In this document: in pieces, positions 8,225 through 16,968 of the stretch
Layout: the number at the start of each line of letters is the position of its first letter
Position numbering within the stretch: position 1 is the first letter of the stretch
Notes under the pieces: generated by a model
The model's database searches: none
What the model saw: only the letters and a program-made list of their open reading frames with translations
Told to the model about the DNA's origin: nothing
Position numbers and translations under genes: made by a program
Assembly (NCBI GenBank): GCA_965232455.1
Contig: OZ246981.1
Span: 1,488,001 to 1,552,000, forward strand
Length of the DNA stretch: 64,000 nt
Origin: JBFGFX01 sp965232455
GTDB lineage: Bacteria; Pseudomonadota; Gammaproteobacteria; Steroidobacterales; Woeseiaceae
Reading direction: 5' to 3'

Positions 8225-9253
8225 TTATCGTTTGCGGGGAGATGACAGGTAGATCCGCCGCGCCTCTCTGCGCACCTCCACGGCGAATGCGGTTTCCAGA
8301 AGGCCGACCAGCGCGGTGACGTCCGACGATTTGATCACGCCCCCGACGCGAAGATCGCGAAGGTCGGCATCGACGATGATGATTTCGATATCGGTGTAGC
8401 GGCTTACCTGAGCGACCACCTCTTCCAGGGATTCGCCGTCAAAGGACAGCATGCCGCGGCGCCAGGCCAGCCGCCTTTCGACGTCGGGTGCGGGTATCGG
8501 GGCAACCGCGCTCGCCTGGCCGTAACGAACGACCTGGCCCTTGCCGATTCGCGCGGGCGCCTTGGGAACGAGCGGATTCTCCGTTTGATTCGCACGTCCG
8601 GCGGGTCCGTCGCTGCGGCTCACCTCGACAATTCCCTCGGTAACCGTCACTTCGACGGCGCTGTCCTCCGTCAAATAAACGTTGAATTCCGTCCCAACCG
8701 CACGTACCGCACCGTTGCCGGCAAAAACCACGAACGGCCGCCCAACGTCTTCCTTGACCTCGAAGTGCGCTTCTCCGCGCAGCAGGACAATTTTTCTTTC
8801 GCCGTCCGTGTAGTCCACCTCGATCAAGGTGTCGGTATTCAGCTCAATCGTCGACCCGTCCTGCAGCGACACTGAAAGCTGATGCCCAACGGCAGTCCGG
8901 TACTCCAGCGTCGTCGGCTCCGGCAGCAGCAACCAGGTGGAAATTCCGCTGAGCAGTAGCACCGTGGCAGCGACGGCCAGACGCAACGACGCTGTCATGG
9001 TTCGTGGTTGGGGAGCGGCCGCCCGTCCGTCCGATGCGTCCCGCCTATCGGAAACAATACCCAGCGCATCAAGACGATGCCAGGTGTGGCGCATGGCGTC
9101 GAACGTCTCCGCATGCCGCGGGTTCTCCTCCAACCAGGCGGCAAATTGCCGTCGGTCCGCGTCGTCCACGTCATCCGCCTCAAGACGCGCAATCCACGCG
9201 CCGGCGGCTTCTTCCATTGCGTCTCTGCTCGAAATGCGGTGCACCTTAGGCAT
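8225..9253 (-). CDS. FecR-family anti-sigma factor
   Basis: A 342-residue inner-membrane signal transducer. The N-terminal 80 residues form the cytosolic sigma-binding region (AAGAWIARLEADD, then FAAWLEENPRHAETFDAM, typical of the DUF4880 part), a single membrane helix lies at about 92-112 (LRLAVAATVLLLSGISTWLLL), then the periplasmic FecR domain with the VGTEFNVY motif, and a C-terminal STN-interacting region. It would hold or activate the ECF sigma factor encoded upstream in response to the STN domain of the receptor downstream. Its ATG at 9253 overlaps the sigma gene by eight bases, implying coupled translation. Confidence 0.93.
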   Translation of the reverse strand: MPKVHRISSRDAMEEAAGAWIARLEADDVDDADRRQFAAWLEENPRHAETFDAMRHTWHRLDALGIVSDRRDASDGRAAAPQPRTMTASLRLAVAATVLLLSGISTWLLLPEPTTLEYRTAVGHQLSVSLQDGSTIELNTDTLIEVDYTDGERKIVLLRGEAHFEVKEDVGRPFVVFAGNGAVRAVGTEFNVYLTEDSAVEVTVTEGIVEVSRSDGPAGRANQTENPLVPKAPARIGKGQVVRYGQASAVAPIPAPDVERRLAWRRGMLSFDGESLEEVVAQVSRYTDIEIIIVDADLRDLRVGGVIKSSDVTALVGLLETAFAVEVRREARRIYLSSPRKR

Positions 9254-9872
9254 TGCGTGTTGTTCCCAGCCTCACGACCCGATTCAATTCAGTGTCGGCG
9301 GCGCCATCGCGGTGGCCACGTTCGCAAAGATATCGATGACATTGCCTAACGCCTTTGCCGACGTGTTTCTCGACAGTGCTGACCGCAATACCGAGTTCGC
9401 TTGCAATTTCCTTGTAGGAGTATTGGTAAACCTTGCGCAACACGAATACCCGCTTGCACTGCGTCGGCAGCGTGTCGATAGCTTTGCAAAGCTCCTCGAA
9501 CTCCTCTTTCGAGATACAAGCCGCCTCCAACGAGGGGTATCTATCGTAGACCCCCAAGTCGTCGCAATCCGCTACCGTGTCCGTGCACGCCCGGCACTGA
9601 TTGCGGATGTCGTTGAGGGCGAGATGCCTCGCTGTCTGAAACAGGTAAGCACGCGGATAGGTAATCGATTCCGTGGCGGAAGCGGCGTAGATCCTGAGAA
9701 ACGCCTCCTGCGCAAGATCTGCCGCCGCTTCGTCGCTGACGGCGTAACGCCGCAGATAGCGGCGCAACTTGCGGCCGTAACGGGTAAACAGCCCGACAAA
9801 CCAATCGTCGTCTTTTTTCCTCATGGATCGCTCCGGCCCCCGCTCCGGCACTCCAAGAGAAGTCGCATTCAT
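9246..9872 (-). CDS. ECF-family RNA polymerase sigma factor, FecI type
   Basis: This gene encodes a sigma-70 family member with region 2 (LRRYLRRYAVSDEAAADLAQEAFLRIY) and region 4 (the LPTQCKRVFVLRKVYQYSYKEIA stretch with a helix-turn-helix in IAVSTVEKHVGKG). It is expected to drive the receptor gene and perhaps its own. An ATG at 9872 starts MNATSLG; an ATG at 9824 (MRKKDDDWF) has a GGAG six bases upstream and matches the usual FecI N-terminus better, so the true start may be 9824. The order sigma, FecR, receptor is the standard Fec cassette. The 267 bases between it and parB form a divergent promoter region; no Fur box was convincingly seen. Confidence 0.92.
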   Translation of the reverse strand: MNATSLGVPERGPERSMRKKDDDWFVGLFTRYGRKLRRYLRRYAVSDEAAADLAQEAFLRIYAASATESITYPRAYLFQTARHLALNDIRNQCRACTDTVADCDDLGVYDRYPSLEAACISKEEFEELCKAIDTLPTQCKRVFVLRKVYQYSYKEIASELGIAVSTVEKHVGKGVRQCHRYLCERGHRDGAADTELNRVVRLGTTRNA

Positions 9873-10139
9873 AGTAGACAACGAACTCGCGAGCCGTCAA
9901 ATTGCGGCGACCGCAAAGCGCGTGGGCCAACCGCCGATCGTCCCGGCGATTGTCCGTATCGTTACACGCCGTCCGCCACCGTGCTTCCGACACGTATTTT
10001 CGACTGGGCGGCCGGCATTTGAGAAGATGTGCGGCGCTGACACGAGCGACGTTGCCGGATGGAAACACGCGTGACGTCGTGACACACGGTTTCTTGGCCA
10101 GGGACTACGGGAAAACAAGATGCATCCGGACACACTTCG

Positions 10140-11069
10140 ATGAGCAGGCAGAAAAGGCTGGGGCGCGGGCTCGACGCGCTGCTCGGCTCCTCTCCTAACG
10201 AACGTCAGGAACCCGCCGCCGCGTCGGCGGTGGACTTGGCCGTCTCGGCCATGGCTCCCGGCCGGTATCAGCCGCGGCGGAACATCGACGAAAAAAGCCT
10301 GGCGGAACTTGCCGATTCGATCCGGCAGCAAGGCATACTGCAACCGCTGATCGTCCGACCGTTGACCCGGTCCTCGGAGCAACCGGGATCACCCACGCAC
10401 GAGATCGTTGCCGGAGAACGGCGGTGGCGAGCCGCGCAGATTGCCGACCTTGCCGTGGTTCCGGTATTGGTCCGCGAGCTGGACGATCAATCGGCGCTCG
10501 CGATTGCCCTGATCGAGAACCTGCAGCGTGAGGACCTGAACCCGATCGAGCAGGCGAGTTCGCTGTTCAAGCTCGTTCAGGAATTCGAGCTCACGCACCA
10601 GGAGATCGCCGAAGCGGTCGGACGCTCACGATCGTCGGTCTCGAATCTCTTGCGGCTGCTCGACCTGCACGACGACGTAAAGGAATTGTTGGCCGGAGGC
10701 CGCATCGACATGGGGCATGCGCGGGCGCTGTTGCCGCTCGAGTCCGCCCAACAAGTGGAAGTCGCTCGCAGCGCCGTCACCGCCGGCTTGTCCGTCCGGC
10801 AGGTTGAACGCGCGGTGAGGGCCAAACTCACGACGCAGAGCGCCCCCGTTCAGTCCGTCACCGACATGCAGACCCGCTGGCTGCAGCGCCAGCTCGCCGA
10901 AGAACTGGGCCGGAAAATCGCGATTCGCACGCAAAAAGACGGCAGCCGCAAACTCGACATCGGTTTCGACGATCTCGAACAACTCCAGGCCATGCTCAAG
11001 AAGATCGACGTGTTGATCGGCCGGATAAGAACGACGGCGGGCCCGCGAGTCCGGGACGCGCAGAAATAG
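10140..11069 (+). CDS. parB: ParB-family partition protein (no parA neighbour)
   Basis: A 309-residue ParB/Spo0J protein. The N-terminus has the typical KRLGRGLDALLG segment that in chromosomal ParB contacts ParA. The CTPase/ParB-N domain follows (GRYQPRRN, then GERRWRAAQ at about residue 98, and LIENLQREDLNP), next the KorB-like helix-turn-helix (LTHQEIAEAVGRSRSSVSNLLRLL) and a C-terminal dimerisation domain. It should load at parS sites and segregate the origin region. Chromosomal parB usually follows parA near gidAB; here the neighbours are a Fec cassette and a DMT transporter, and I found no obvious parS palindrome nearby. The ATG at 10140 has a weak ribosome site. Confidence 0.93.
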   Translation: MSRQKRLGRGLDALLGSSPNERQEPAAASAVDLAVSAMAPGRYQPRRNIDEKSLAELADSIRQQGILQPLIVRPLTRSSEQPGSPTHEIVAGERRWRAAQIADLAVVPVLVRELDDQSALAIALIENLQREDLNPIEQASSLFKLVQEFELTHQEIAEAVGRSRSSVSNLLRLLDLHDDVKELLAGGRIDMGHARALLPLESAQQVEVARSAVTAGLSVRQVERAVRAKLTTQSAPVQSVTDMQTRWLQRQLAEELGRKIAIRTQKDGSRKLDIGFDDLEQLQAMLKKIDVLIGRIRTTAGPRVRDAQK

Positions 11070-11102
11070 TTGCCGGGAACCGCACAGCCGATCTTCTTGC
11101 CG

Positions 11103-12029
11103 TCATGCTTTCGCGGTTCTCAGGCTGGAGGCATTCTGCGACGCTTGTGTTTTGGTTCCGGAACCTCTGTGCAGCACAAAGAGGTTCCCGACGATGACGA
11201 GCGTCACACCCACGACGATATTCGCGGTAATGGCCAGGCCCTCGAACAGCACCGAAAGAACGAGCGCAACGACGGGGAACATGACGACGGCGTAACCCGC
11301 CTTGTGCGCCCCGATCCTGCCGAGAAGCGTCAGGTAGGCGCCGAACGCCACGATTGATCCGAACACGGTCAGATACGTGAGCGACAGCAGGTACCCCGCC
11401 GAGGTGTCGAACTCGAACGTCCTGCCCTGAACGAACGCAATCAGACCGGTCAGCAAGGAGCCGTAAAACATGCCATAGGCGTTGGACTGAATGATCGGCA
11501 GGCCATTTTGCTGCGCCGACTGCGAAACCATGTTGCCCAGTGAAGCGATAGCGGCGCCGCTAATGCAGAGGGCGGCGCCGATGAGCGTCGAATCCGACCA
11601 CGACAGCACGTCGATCTGCGGATAGAACAGGACGATAATCCCGGCAATTCCCAACAGGGAGCCGCCAATAACCCGGCGATCCGAACGCACGCCGAAGAAG
11701 ATCCGGGAGTTGAGGATATTCATCCACAGCATCGTGGAGAATGCGATGGCTGAAAGTGCCGACGTTATGTGTTTTTGCGCGTAGTAGGTGAATATGTAAT
11801 TCAGGCAAAAAAGCAGCAGCCCGAGCAGCAGGAACCGCACGTGCTCACCTGGGGAGTAACGCAGCGTCAAACCGCGGTACGCGCACCACAGGAACAGCAG
11901 CACCGACGCCGCCAGATAGCGGTAAAACACCGACACCTCGGGCGCAACCGTTCCAAGCTGAAACTCGATCGCGAGCCACGTCGAGCCCCAGACCAGCACG
12001 GTAACGACGTAGAGGAATACGTTGTTCAT
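11103..12029 (-). CDS. EamA/DMT-family exporter
   Basis: A 308-residue inner-membrane protein with about ten hydrophobic helices arranged as two EamA repeats; the signature VLVWGSTWLAIEFQLG is at residues 8-23. Members export amino acids, metabolites or drugs. ATG 12029 has GGGGG upstream and removes a six-residue artefact of a longer reading. The gene lies 24 bases after a small protein gene and is divergent from a MocR-type regulator, an arrangement in which the regulator often controls the transporter. The C-terminal tail is Ser/Thr/Gln-rich and cytosolic. Confidence 0.88.
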   Translation of the reverse strand: MNNVFLYVVTVLVWGSTWLAIEFQLGTVAPEVSVFYRYLAASVLLFLWCAYRGLTLRYSPGEHVRFLLLGLLLFCLNYIFTYYAQKHITSALSAIAFSTMLWMNILNSRIFFGVRSDRRVIGGSLLGIAGIIVLFYPQIDVLSWSDSTLIGAALCISGAAIASLGNMVSQSAQQNGLPIIQSNAYGMFYGSLLTGLIAFVQGRTFEFDTSAGYLLSLTYLTVFGSIVAFGAYLTLLGRIGAHKAGYAVVMFPVVALVLSVLFEGLAITANIVVGVTLVIVGNLFVLHRGSGTKTQASQNASSLRTAKA

Positions 12030-12053
12030 CGGCGCCCCCGGGACCAACGGCGC

Positions 12054-12305
12054 TCAGTCGCGCAGGTTCCTGAGCGCACCTGGACCGCAGTCCCTGGTGC
12101 ACAGCGCGTCCCTCAGCATCCGCGAATGGACGTCGCGATAGTGATGAATCCGAACCGGGGCCATCACGACACCGCGCAGGGCGGCGCGAATATCGAAGCG
12201 CGGCGCCTCGTGCCCGTCGGCCGGTCGGTCCCCGGCCGCCCTGTTTTCGTGTCCGGTGAAGCACTCTTCGAGGCGCCGAACGCCGCACTGTCTCTTGTTC
12301 TGCAT
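12054..12305 (-). CDS. Small Cys-containing protein upstream of the DMT exporter
   Basis: An 83-residue basic protein starting MQNKRQCGVRRLEEC, with cysteines at positions 7, 15, 69 and 73 and many Arg/His. It has no signal peptide or membrane helix. The strongest support is the ribosome site: GGAGGAGGGG ends three bases before the ATG at 12305, among the best in the window. I do not recognise a family. It is the first gene of a likely two-gene unit with the exporter (24-base gap) and shares a 115-base divergent promoter region with the MocR regulator. It could be a regulatory or metal-binding protein; an exported-peptide precursor is only a guess. Confidence 0.6.
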   Translation of the reverse strand: MQNKRQCGVRRLEECFTGHENRAAGDRPADGHEAPRFDIRAALRGVVMAPVRIHHYRDVHSRMLRDALCTRDCGPGALRNLRD

Positions 12306-12420
12306 GATCCCCTCCTCCGAGTCCCGGCCTGCCGCGGCGACGGATTTGCGCATGGCAGCCGCCGATTGAGGGTTGACTCTACGCCGAATTTGAAGCTATA
12401 ACAGGCGCAGTTTTTCGGAA
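12306..12420. promoter_or_regulatory. Divergent promoter region between MocR regulator and small-protein/DMT unit
   Basis: These 115 bases separate two divergent transcription units. MocR regulators normally bind direct repeats here and control both directions. Besides the strong minus-strand ribosome site next to 12305 I could not identify a certain operator repeat by eye. Confidence 0.4.
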
Positions 12421-13896
12421 ATGGGACATAAACAGTTTATGCTTGCCGTCGACCGCAACAGCGATGACTACCTTTACCGGCAGGTTATCGATCTCATCAA
12501 CGAGAACATCGAGACAGGTACGCTGAGACCGGGGGACCGGTTGCCCTCGCTGCGGCGCATGAGTGAGCAGATCGGGGTCAGCATTCCTACCGTTCGCCAG
12601 GCCTATATCGAACTGGAACGGCAGCGACGGGTGGAATCGCGACCTCAGTCCGGATTCTACGTCCGCGCTCTTCGCACCAACGACCTCGTCCGGTCGGCGC
12701 TGCCGTTCAAGGCTGCCAACAAACCCGTCAGCGTCAGCTGCCGGACCCTGATGGAACGGGTTTACGACGGCCTCTATTCGCCGGACATCGTGCCCCTGGG
12801 AATAGCGAACCCGTGTATGGCCCATTCGGCGGCAAAGAGCCTGCATCGCACGATGAAACGCATCATGTCCCGCGTCGAGGAGCGCGCGATCAGCTATGCA
12901 CCCACGCTGGGCGAATCGCGTTTGCGGCGCCAGATCGCCTACCGGTACCTCGATACCGTCGGCAGCACCGTTGATCCGAATCATATCTGCATCACCAACG
13001 GCGGCCAGGAAGCACTGCTTCTCGCGCTCAAAGCCGTGGCCAACAGCGGCGACGTCATTGCGGTCGAATCGCCGACCTATCACGGCCTGCTCGAACTGAT
13101 CGACAGCCTGGGGATGCTGGCCATCGAAATCGAGACCTGCCCGGAGCAAGGAGTAATGCTCGACGCGCTGGCGCGGACGCTCGATGCACACCCGGTAAAA
13201 GCCTGCATGTTCTCGACAACCCTCAGTAACCCGCTGGGCGTCACGATGCCGGAAGAGAAACGCGCCAAGCTGGTGAAGATCATCGAGGACCATGACGTCG
13301 TACTGATCGAAGACGACGTATACGGCGATCTGCTGTTCGACGGGCACCGGCCGAAACCGGCCGAGTTCTACTCGAAAACCGGCAACGTGCTGACCTGCGG
13401 TTCGTTCTCGAAAACGGCGGCGCCGGGCTACCGAATCGGTTGGCTGCTGGCCGGTAAATACTCCGACCAGATCGAACGACTCAAGCGGTCGTTCTCCTGC
13501 TCGTCCGGCCTGCTGCAACAGCTCACATTGAGCGAATTCCTGGCAACGGGCGATTACGACCGGTACCTCAAGACGTTGCGGCCGGTCCTGCAGTGCAACG
13601 CCGAACGCATGAGCGCATTCGTCGCGCAGCATTTTCCTTCGGAAACCAGAACCTCCCAACCGGTCGGCGGCTCGGTGTTGTGGCTGGAACTGCCGCCCGA
13701 GGTGAATTCGGAACTGTTGTTCGACAACGCGATAACCGCGGGCATCAGCATTGCACCGGGCCATATTTTTGCGCCGAACGGTCGATACAAGAACTTCGTC
13801 CGCATGAGTTTCGGACACCCCTGGACGGACGACATCGAAAAGGCGATCGCCTGGCTCGGAAAAGAAGTGGAACGACTGGCCGTCGCCGCGGCGTGA
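12421..13896 (+). CDS. MocR/PdxR-type regulator: GntR helix-turn-helix fused to a class I aminotransferase fold
   Basis: A 491-residue fusion. Residues about 8-80 are a winged GntR helix-turn-helix (LYRQVIDLINENIETG, then RLPSLRRMSEQIGVSIPTVRQAY), followed by a full-length PLP-binding aminotransferase-like domain with FSKTAAPGYRIGW holding the PLP lysine and a NPLG segment for substrate contact. Such proteins bind PLP as an internal aldimine and respond to an amino compound or vitamin B6 form. Divergence from a DMT exporter suggests control of export. Two starts are possible, 12421 and an in-frame ATG at 12439; neither has a good ribosome site. The N-terminal segment HKQFMLAVDR suggests a normal full domain. 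Confidence 0.93.
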   Translation: MGHKQFMLAVDRNSDDYLYRQVIDLINENIETGTLRPGDRLPSLRRMSEQIGVSIPTVRQAYIELERQRRVESRPQSGFYVRALRTNDLVRSALPFKAANKPVSVSCRTLMERVYDGLYSPDIVPLGIANPCMAHSAAKSLHRTMKRIMSRVEERAISYAPTLGESRLRRQIAYRYLDTVGSTVDPNHICITNGGQEALLLALKAVANSGDVIAVESPTYHGLLELIDSLGMLAIEIETCPEQGVMLDALARTLDAHPVKACMFSTTLSNPLGVTMPEEKRAKLVKIIEDHDVVLIEDDVYGDLLFDGHRPKPAEFYSKTGNVLTCGSFSKTAAPGYRIGWLLAGKYSDQIERLKRSFSCSSGLLQQLTLSEFLATGDYDRYLKTLRPVLQCNAERMSAFVAQHFPSETRTSQPVGGSVLWLELPPEVNSELLFDNAITAGISIAPGHIFAPNGRYKNFVRMSFGHPWTDDIEKAIAWLGKEVERLAVAAA

Positions 13897-13952
13897 ACGC
13901 GCCCGTCACGACAACGTATGACCAACAATCTGACTGACAGAGGATGCCGAGT

Positions 13953-14654
13953 ATGAAGCTCACCCACCTGCTGATTCCGATCGCCGTGTTACTTGTCGCC
14001 GGCGCAAACTCGCGGAGTGCGTCGGCCGACACGATTGCCATCATCGGGACGGGAGACGTCGGCGGCGCGCTGGGTCCGGAGTTTGCCGCACTCGGGCACG
14101 ATATCGTCTACGGATCGAGGAACCCGCAAGCGCCAAAACTGGGCGCCTTGCTGGAGCGTACCGGCAACGGCGCTACCGCGACATCGCCCGCCGAAGCCGC
14201 CGCGGGCGCGGACATCGTGGTGTTGGCCGTTCCCGGGATGGCGGTCGAGGCCGTCCTCGCCGGGCTCGGCGATCTCTCGGGGAAAATCCTGATCGATCCG
14301 ACCAATCCCCTGGTTCGAGACGCCGACGGCAGATTCACGATGGGCGTGGAGACGTCGAATGGGCAGCTCATTCAGGCGCTGGCGCCCGACGCCCACGTCG
14401 TGAAAGCCTTCAATACGCTGAACTGGCGGACGATGGTCGACCCGGAGTCCGCTGGAGGACCGGTTTCCATACCGCTGGTCGGTAACGATGAGGGTGCGAA
14501 GCGCCGGGTAGCCGAACTCGTGGAAGGACTTGGCCTCGAGGCCATCGACCTCGGCCCGATCGAGTACGCGCATTACGTGGAAGGCATGCTGATCCTCTGG
14601 ATCAACAGCGAGCGGCACTTCGATTTCCATCTGCGCACATCCGAGAGCGACTGA
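13953..14654 (+). CDS. Exported Rossmann-fold protein of the F420-dependent NADP reductase type
   Basis: The product begins with a Sec signal peptide (MKLTHLLIPIAVLLVAGANSR, Ala-rich cleavage region around SASA) and then a dinucleotide fold: IAIIGTGDVGGALG, the helix, GSRNP, and IVVLAVPGMAVEAVL, as in NADPH:F420 oxidoreductase-like proteins, with VKAFNTLNW in the second half. These enzymes are cytosolic and bind NADP, so an export signal is unusual. ATG 13953 is chosen because AGAGG lies about nine bases upstream, while the ATG at 13944 touches its ribosome site. The gene follows the MocR gene by 56 bases. Substrate and cofactor in the periplasm are unknown. Confidence 0.8.
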   Translation: MKLTHLLIPIAVLLVAGANSRSASADTIAIIGTGDVGGALGPEFAALGHDIVYGSRNPQAPKLGALLERTGNGATATSPAEAAAGADIVVLAVPGMAVEAVLAGLGDLSGKILIDPTNPLVRDADGRFTMGVETSNGQLIQALAPDAHVVKAFNTLNWRTMVDPESAGGPVSIPLVGNDEGAKRRVAELVEGLGLEAIDLGPIEYAHYVEGMLILWINSERHFDFHLRTSESD

Positions 14655-14847
14655 GGCCCCCGCCGGATTATGCAAAGTCGCCACGCCTGGAAACAGGGCA
14701 TGAGGGGCGCTTTTTACCCGTAGAGTGATACACACTCTCGGTATACGCAACGCACTGGAATTAAGCACAGGTTCAGGTTGCCGGGCATACGCTGGGTCCC
14801 ACGATAGGCGCAATCTGGTGGATAATGCGTCTTACCGGGAGACTGTA

Positions 14848-16716
14848 ATGAACCGCACTACACGGCTGTACGGAACCGCTCGGCAACCCTGGTCGAGGAC
14901 GTCGACGACGACCGTCGCGACCCTGACGCTTTTACTGGCATTCAACGCCTACTCACAGGTTCCCGTTGACGAGAACGGCAATCCGATCACGGACGATTTC
15001 ACGCCGTTGGACAACGGCGTCCAGGTCGAGAACCCGACGCTCGAGGGAGGCCATCTGCTCTCGGACAGCGAACTGGAAACCCTCGTGGGCCCCATTGCGT
15101 TGTATCCGGACGACCTGCTGGCGATCGTTTTGCCGGCGTCCACCTATCCCCTCGAAATCGTGCAGGCAGCCCGGTTCGTCGAACGCGCCGCTTCGGATTC
15201 GACGCTCAAACCCGACGAGGACTGGGACGACTCGGTCGTGGCGCTGCTCAACTACCCGGATGTGCTCAACATGATGAACGAGGACATCGACTGGACCTGG
15301 AAGCTCGGCGAGGCCGTCGTCGATCAGCAGTCCGACGTCATCAGCGCGATCGAATCGTTCCGGGACCTCGCCTACGCCGCTGGAAACCTCAAGAGCGACG
15401 AATATCAGACGGTTAGCGTCGACGACGGCGTCATCGAGATCGAACCGGTCAACGAGGACGTCATTTACGTGCCCTATTACGAGCCGACGCGTGTAGTCAC
15501 CTATGCACCGCAGCCCGTTTATCATTACTACCCGCGCGCGTACCCGGTCTACTACTATCCGTACGCGAGCGACTACTATTTCGGGTCGCGGCCGTTCTGG
15601 GGCGTGACCACGGCGTTTACGATCGGCTGGGCAAGCGATCGTTTACACGTCTACCACCACAGTTACAACGGCCATCCGTATTACGGTCGCCGGTACTACG
15701 GTTCCTATTGGCGGCGACCCTCGATCAGCGTGTTCAACCACTACTACGTCAACCCTTATCGGTACCGGTCACGCAACCATTATTACGTGGGCGATTACTG
15801 GCGGCCGCGCTATCGCAGCGGGTCCCGACCGAAAAGCCGCGTAAACCGCCGCGTTTATCACGACCGTGATTATTACGATCGCTACGACGACGGCCGGCGG
15901 GACCGCCGCAGCGAGCGCCGCCACCGTGATCAGCGCGCGGACAGGCGCGTCAACAATTATGGCGGCTCGAATCGGGCACGCTCGAACGATCGCGCGGACA
16001 CGATTCGAGCGTCGGGCAATCGCGCAAGGAATCCCGGCGTCAACAATTCGAGGAACGGCGCGAGTCGCGTAAACCGGGGTTCCGACGGCCGCGACAACAT
16101 CCGCTTCCGCCAGCGCGGTAATGGCGCGTACTCCGCCACGCGCAGCCCACGCATGCAGCGCGCGGCAAACGACAATGCGGTGCGCGGCGCGGAGCGTTCC
16201 CGCCAGCGCGCAACGATTCGCCGGAACAGCGACCTGAACCGCGCACGGACCTCGAATCAGCGCGGCCAGCAGTTCAACACGAGACGCCAGGACACGAACG
16301 TCAATCGAGCGCGGGCCAACGACCGTCAGGCAAGATTCACCGGAAAACAGAATTCGAGCCGGCGCGACCGGCCGGCAACCCGCGCCAAGCGGGCCGATTC
16401 GTTTACGGCGCCGCGGACGAACAATCGCGCCACGCAATCCAGGCGCAACAATGCCAGCGCGCGCAATGTAACCCCGCGACAGATAGCGGACATCCGCTCC
16501 CGGCAGAGTCGCGGCAGTGCGGCGAGCCGGCAGCAAGCGGTCAGAACGCAGGCAAGCCGCGCCAGGAACACCGTCAATCGGCCGAACCGGCAGGCAGTAA
16601 GGAGCGAAAAACGCGCGAGGCAGTCACAGAACAGACAGCGGAACAAACAGTCCAGGCAAAGCAAGCGATCGGGAAACGAGTCCAGACGTTCCGGTAGATC
16701 CGATCGCAAAAGATAG
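14848..16716 (+). CDS. DUF3300 exported protein with a long Arg/Asn/Ser-rich tail
   Basis: A 622-residue protein. After a signal region (to about residue 33, ending in AYSQ) comes the DUF3300 domain (about 65-235: ALYPDDLLAIVLPASTYPLEIVQA, then DVIYVPYYEP), a Tyr/His/Pro-rich linker (about 215-330), and roughly 290 residues of low-complexity, strongly basic sequence rich in Arg, Asn, Ser and Gln with very few hydrophobics. DUF3300 proteins are envelope proteins of unknown role. The tail could bind nucleic acid, polysaccharide or peptidoglycan; this is inference. ATG 14848 has GGGAG six bases upstream and gives the export signal; a longer reading from 14725 is rejected. Confidence 0.85.
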   Translation: MNRTTRLYGTARQPWSRTSTTTVATLTLLLAFNAYSQVPVDENGNPITDDFTPLDNGVQVENPTLEGGHLLSDSELETLVGPIALYPDDLLAIVLPASTYPLEIVQAARFVERAASDSTLKPDEDWDDSVVALLNYPDVLNMMNEDIDWTWKLGEAVVDQQSDVISAIESFRDLAYAAGNLKSDEYQTVSVDDGVIEIEPVNEDVIYVPYYEPTRVVTYAPQPVYHYYPRAYPVYYYPYASDYYFGSRPFWGVTTAFTIGWASDRLHVYHHSYNGHPYYGRRYYGSYWRRPSISVFNHYYVNPYRYRSRNHYYVGDYWRPRYRSGSRPKSRVNRRVYHDRDYYDRYDDGRRDRRSERRHRDQRADRRVNNYGGSNRARSNDRADTIRASGNRARNPGVNNSRNGASRVNRGSDGRDNIRFRQRGNGAYSATRSPRMQRAANDNAVRGAERSRQRATIRRNSDLNRARTSNQRGQQFNTRRQDTNVNRARANDRQARFTGKQNSSRRDRPATRAKRADSFTAPRTNNRATQSRRNNASARNVTPRQIADIRSRQSRGSAASRQQAVRTQASRARNTVNRPNRQAVRSEKRARQSQNRQRNKQSRQSKRSGNESRRSGRSDRKR

Positions 16717-16749
16717 ACGCGGAAGGCAACCGCGAGCGAGCCATGGCGC

Positions 16750-16911
16750 TCAGTCGCTTACGTCATTCGACGTCGGCTCCTGCGGTTTGACGGCCGTCGA
16801 GTCCGAGGGTTCGGGCGGTTTTTCATCAGGTATGAGCTGCCAGGCGAAGTAGCAGATAGCCGCACAAACCCAAACGGCGGCGATAATGATCAGGATCATG
16901 AGCAGATTCAT
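16750..16911 (-). CDS. 53-residue single-pass membrane microprotein
   Basis: A reading frame of 53 codons encodes a hydrophobic helix from residue 2 to about 27 (MNLLMILIIIAAVWVCAAIC at the start), followed by a Pro/Glu/Ser/Thr-rich acidic tail ending DVSD. This is the usual look of a bacterial inner-membrane microprotein with the tail in the cytosol or periplasm. It lies 57 bases after the ribbon-helix-helix gene on the same strand, so it may be the last gene of the SPFH unit. The ribosome site is weak and the frame is short, so the call is moderate. Confidence 0.5.
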   Translation of the reverse strand: MNLLMILIIIAAVWVCAAICYFAWQLIPDEKPPEPSDSTAVKPQEPTSNDVSD

Positions 16912-16968
16912 GATCCGATCATACTAGAACCTATCTCAAATTAGATCGTCGCCGCGCCGGTTATACAG

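Noticed and set aside
12379..13818. A 479-codon minus-strand frame opposite the MocR gene
   Set aside because: Typical shadow composition; the plus-strand frame contains a helix-turn-helix and a PLP-binding fold.
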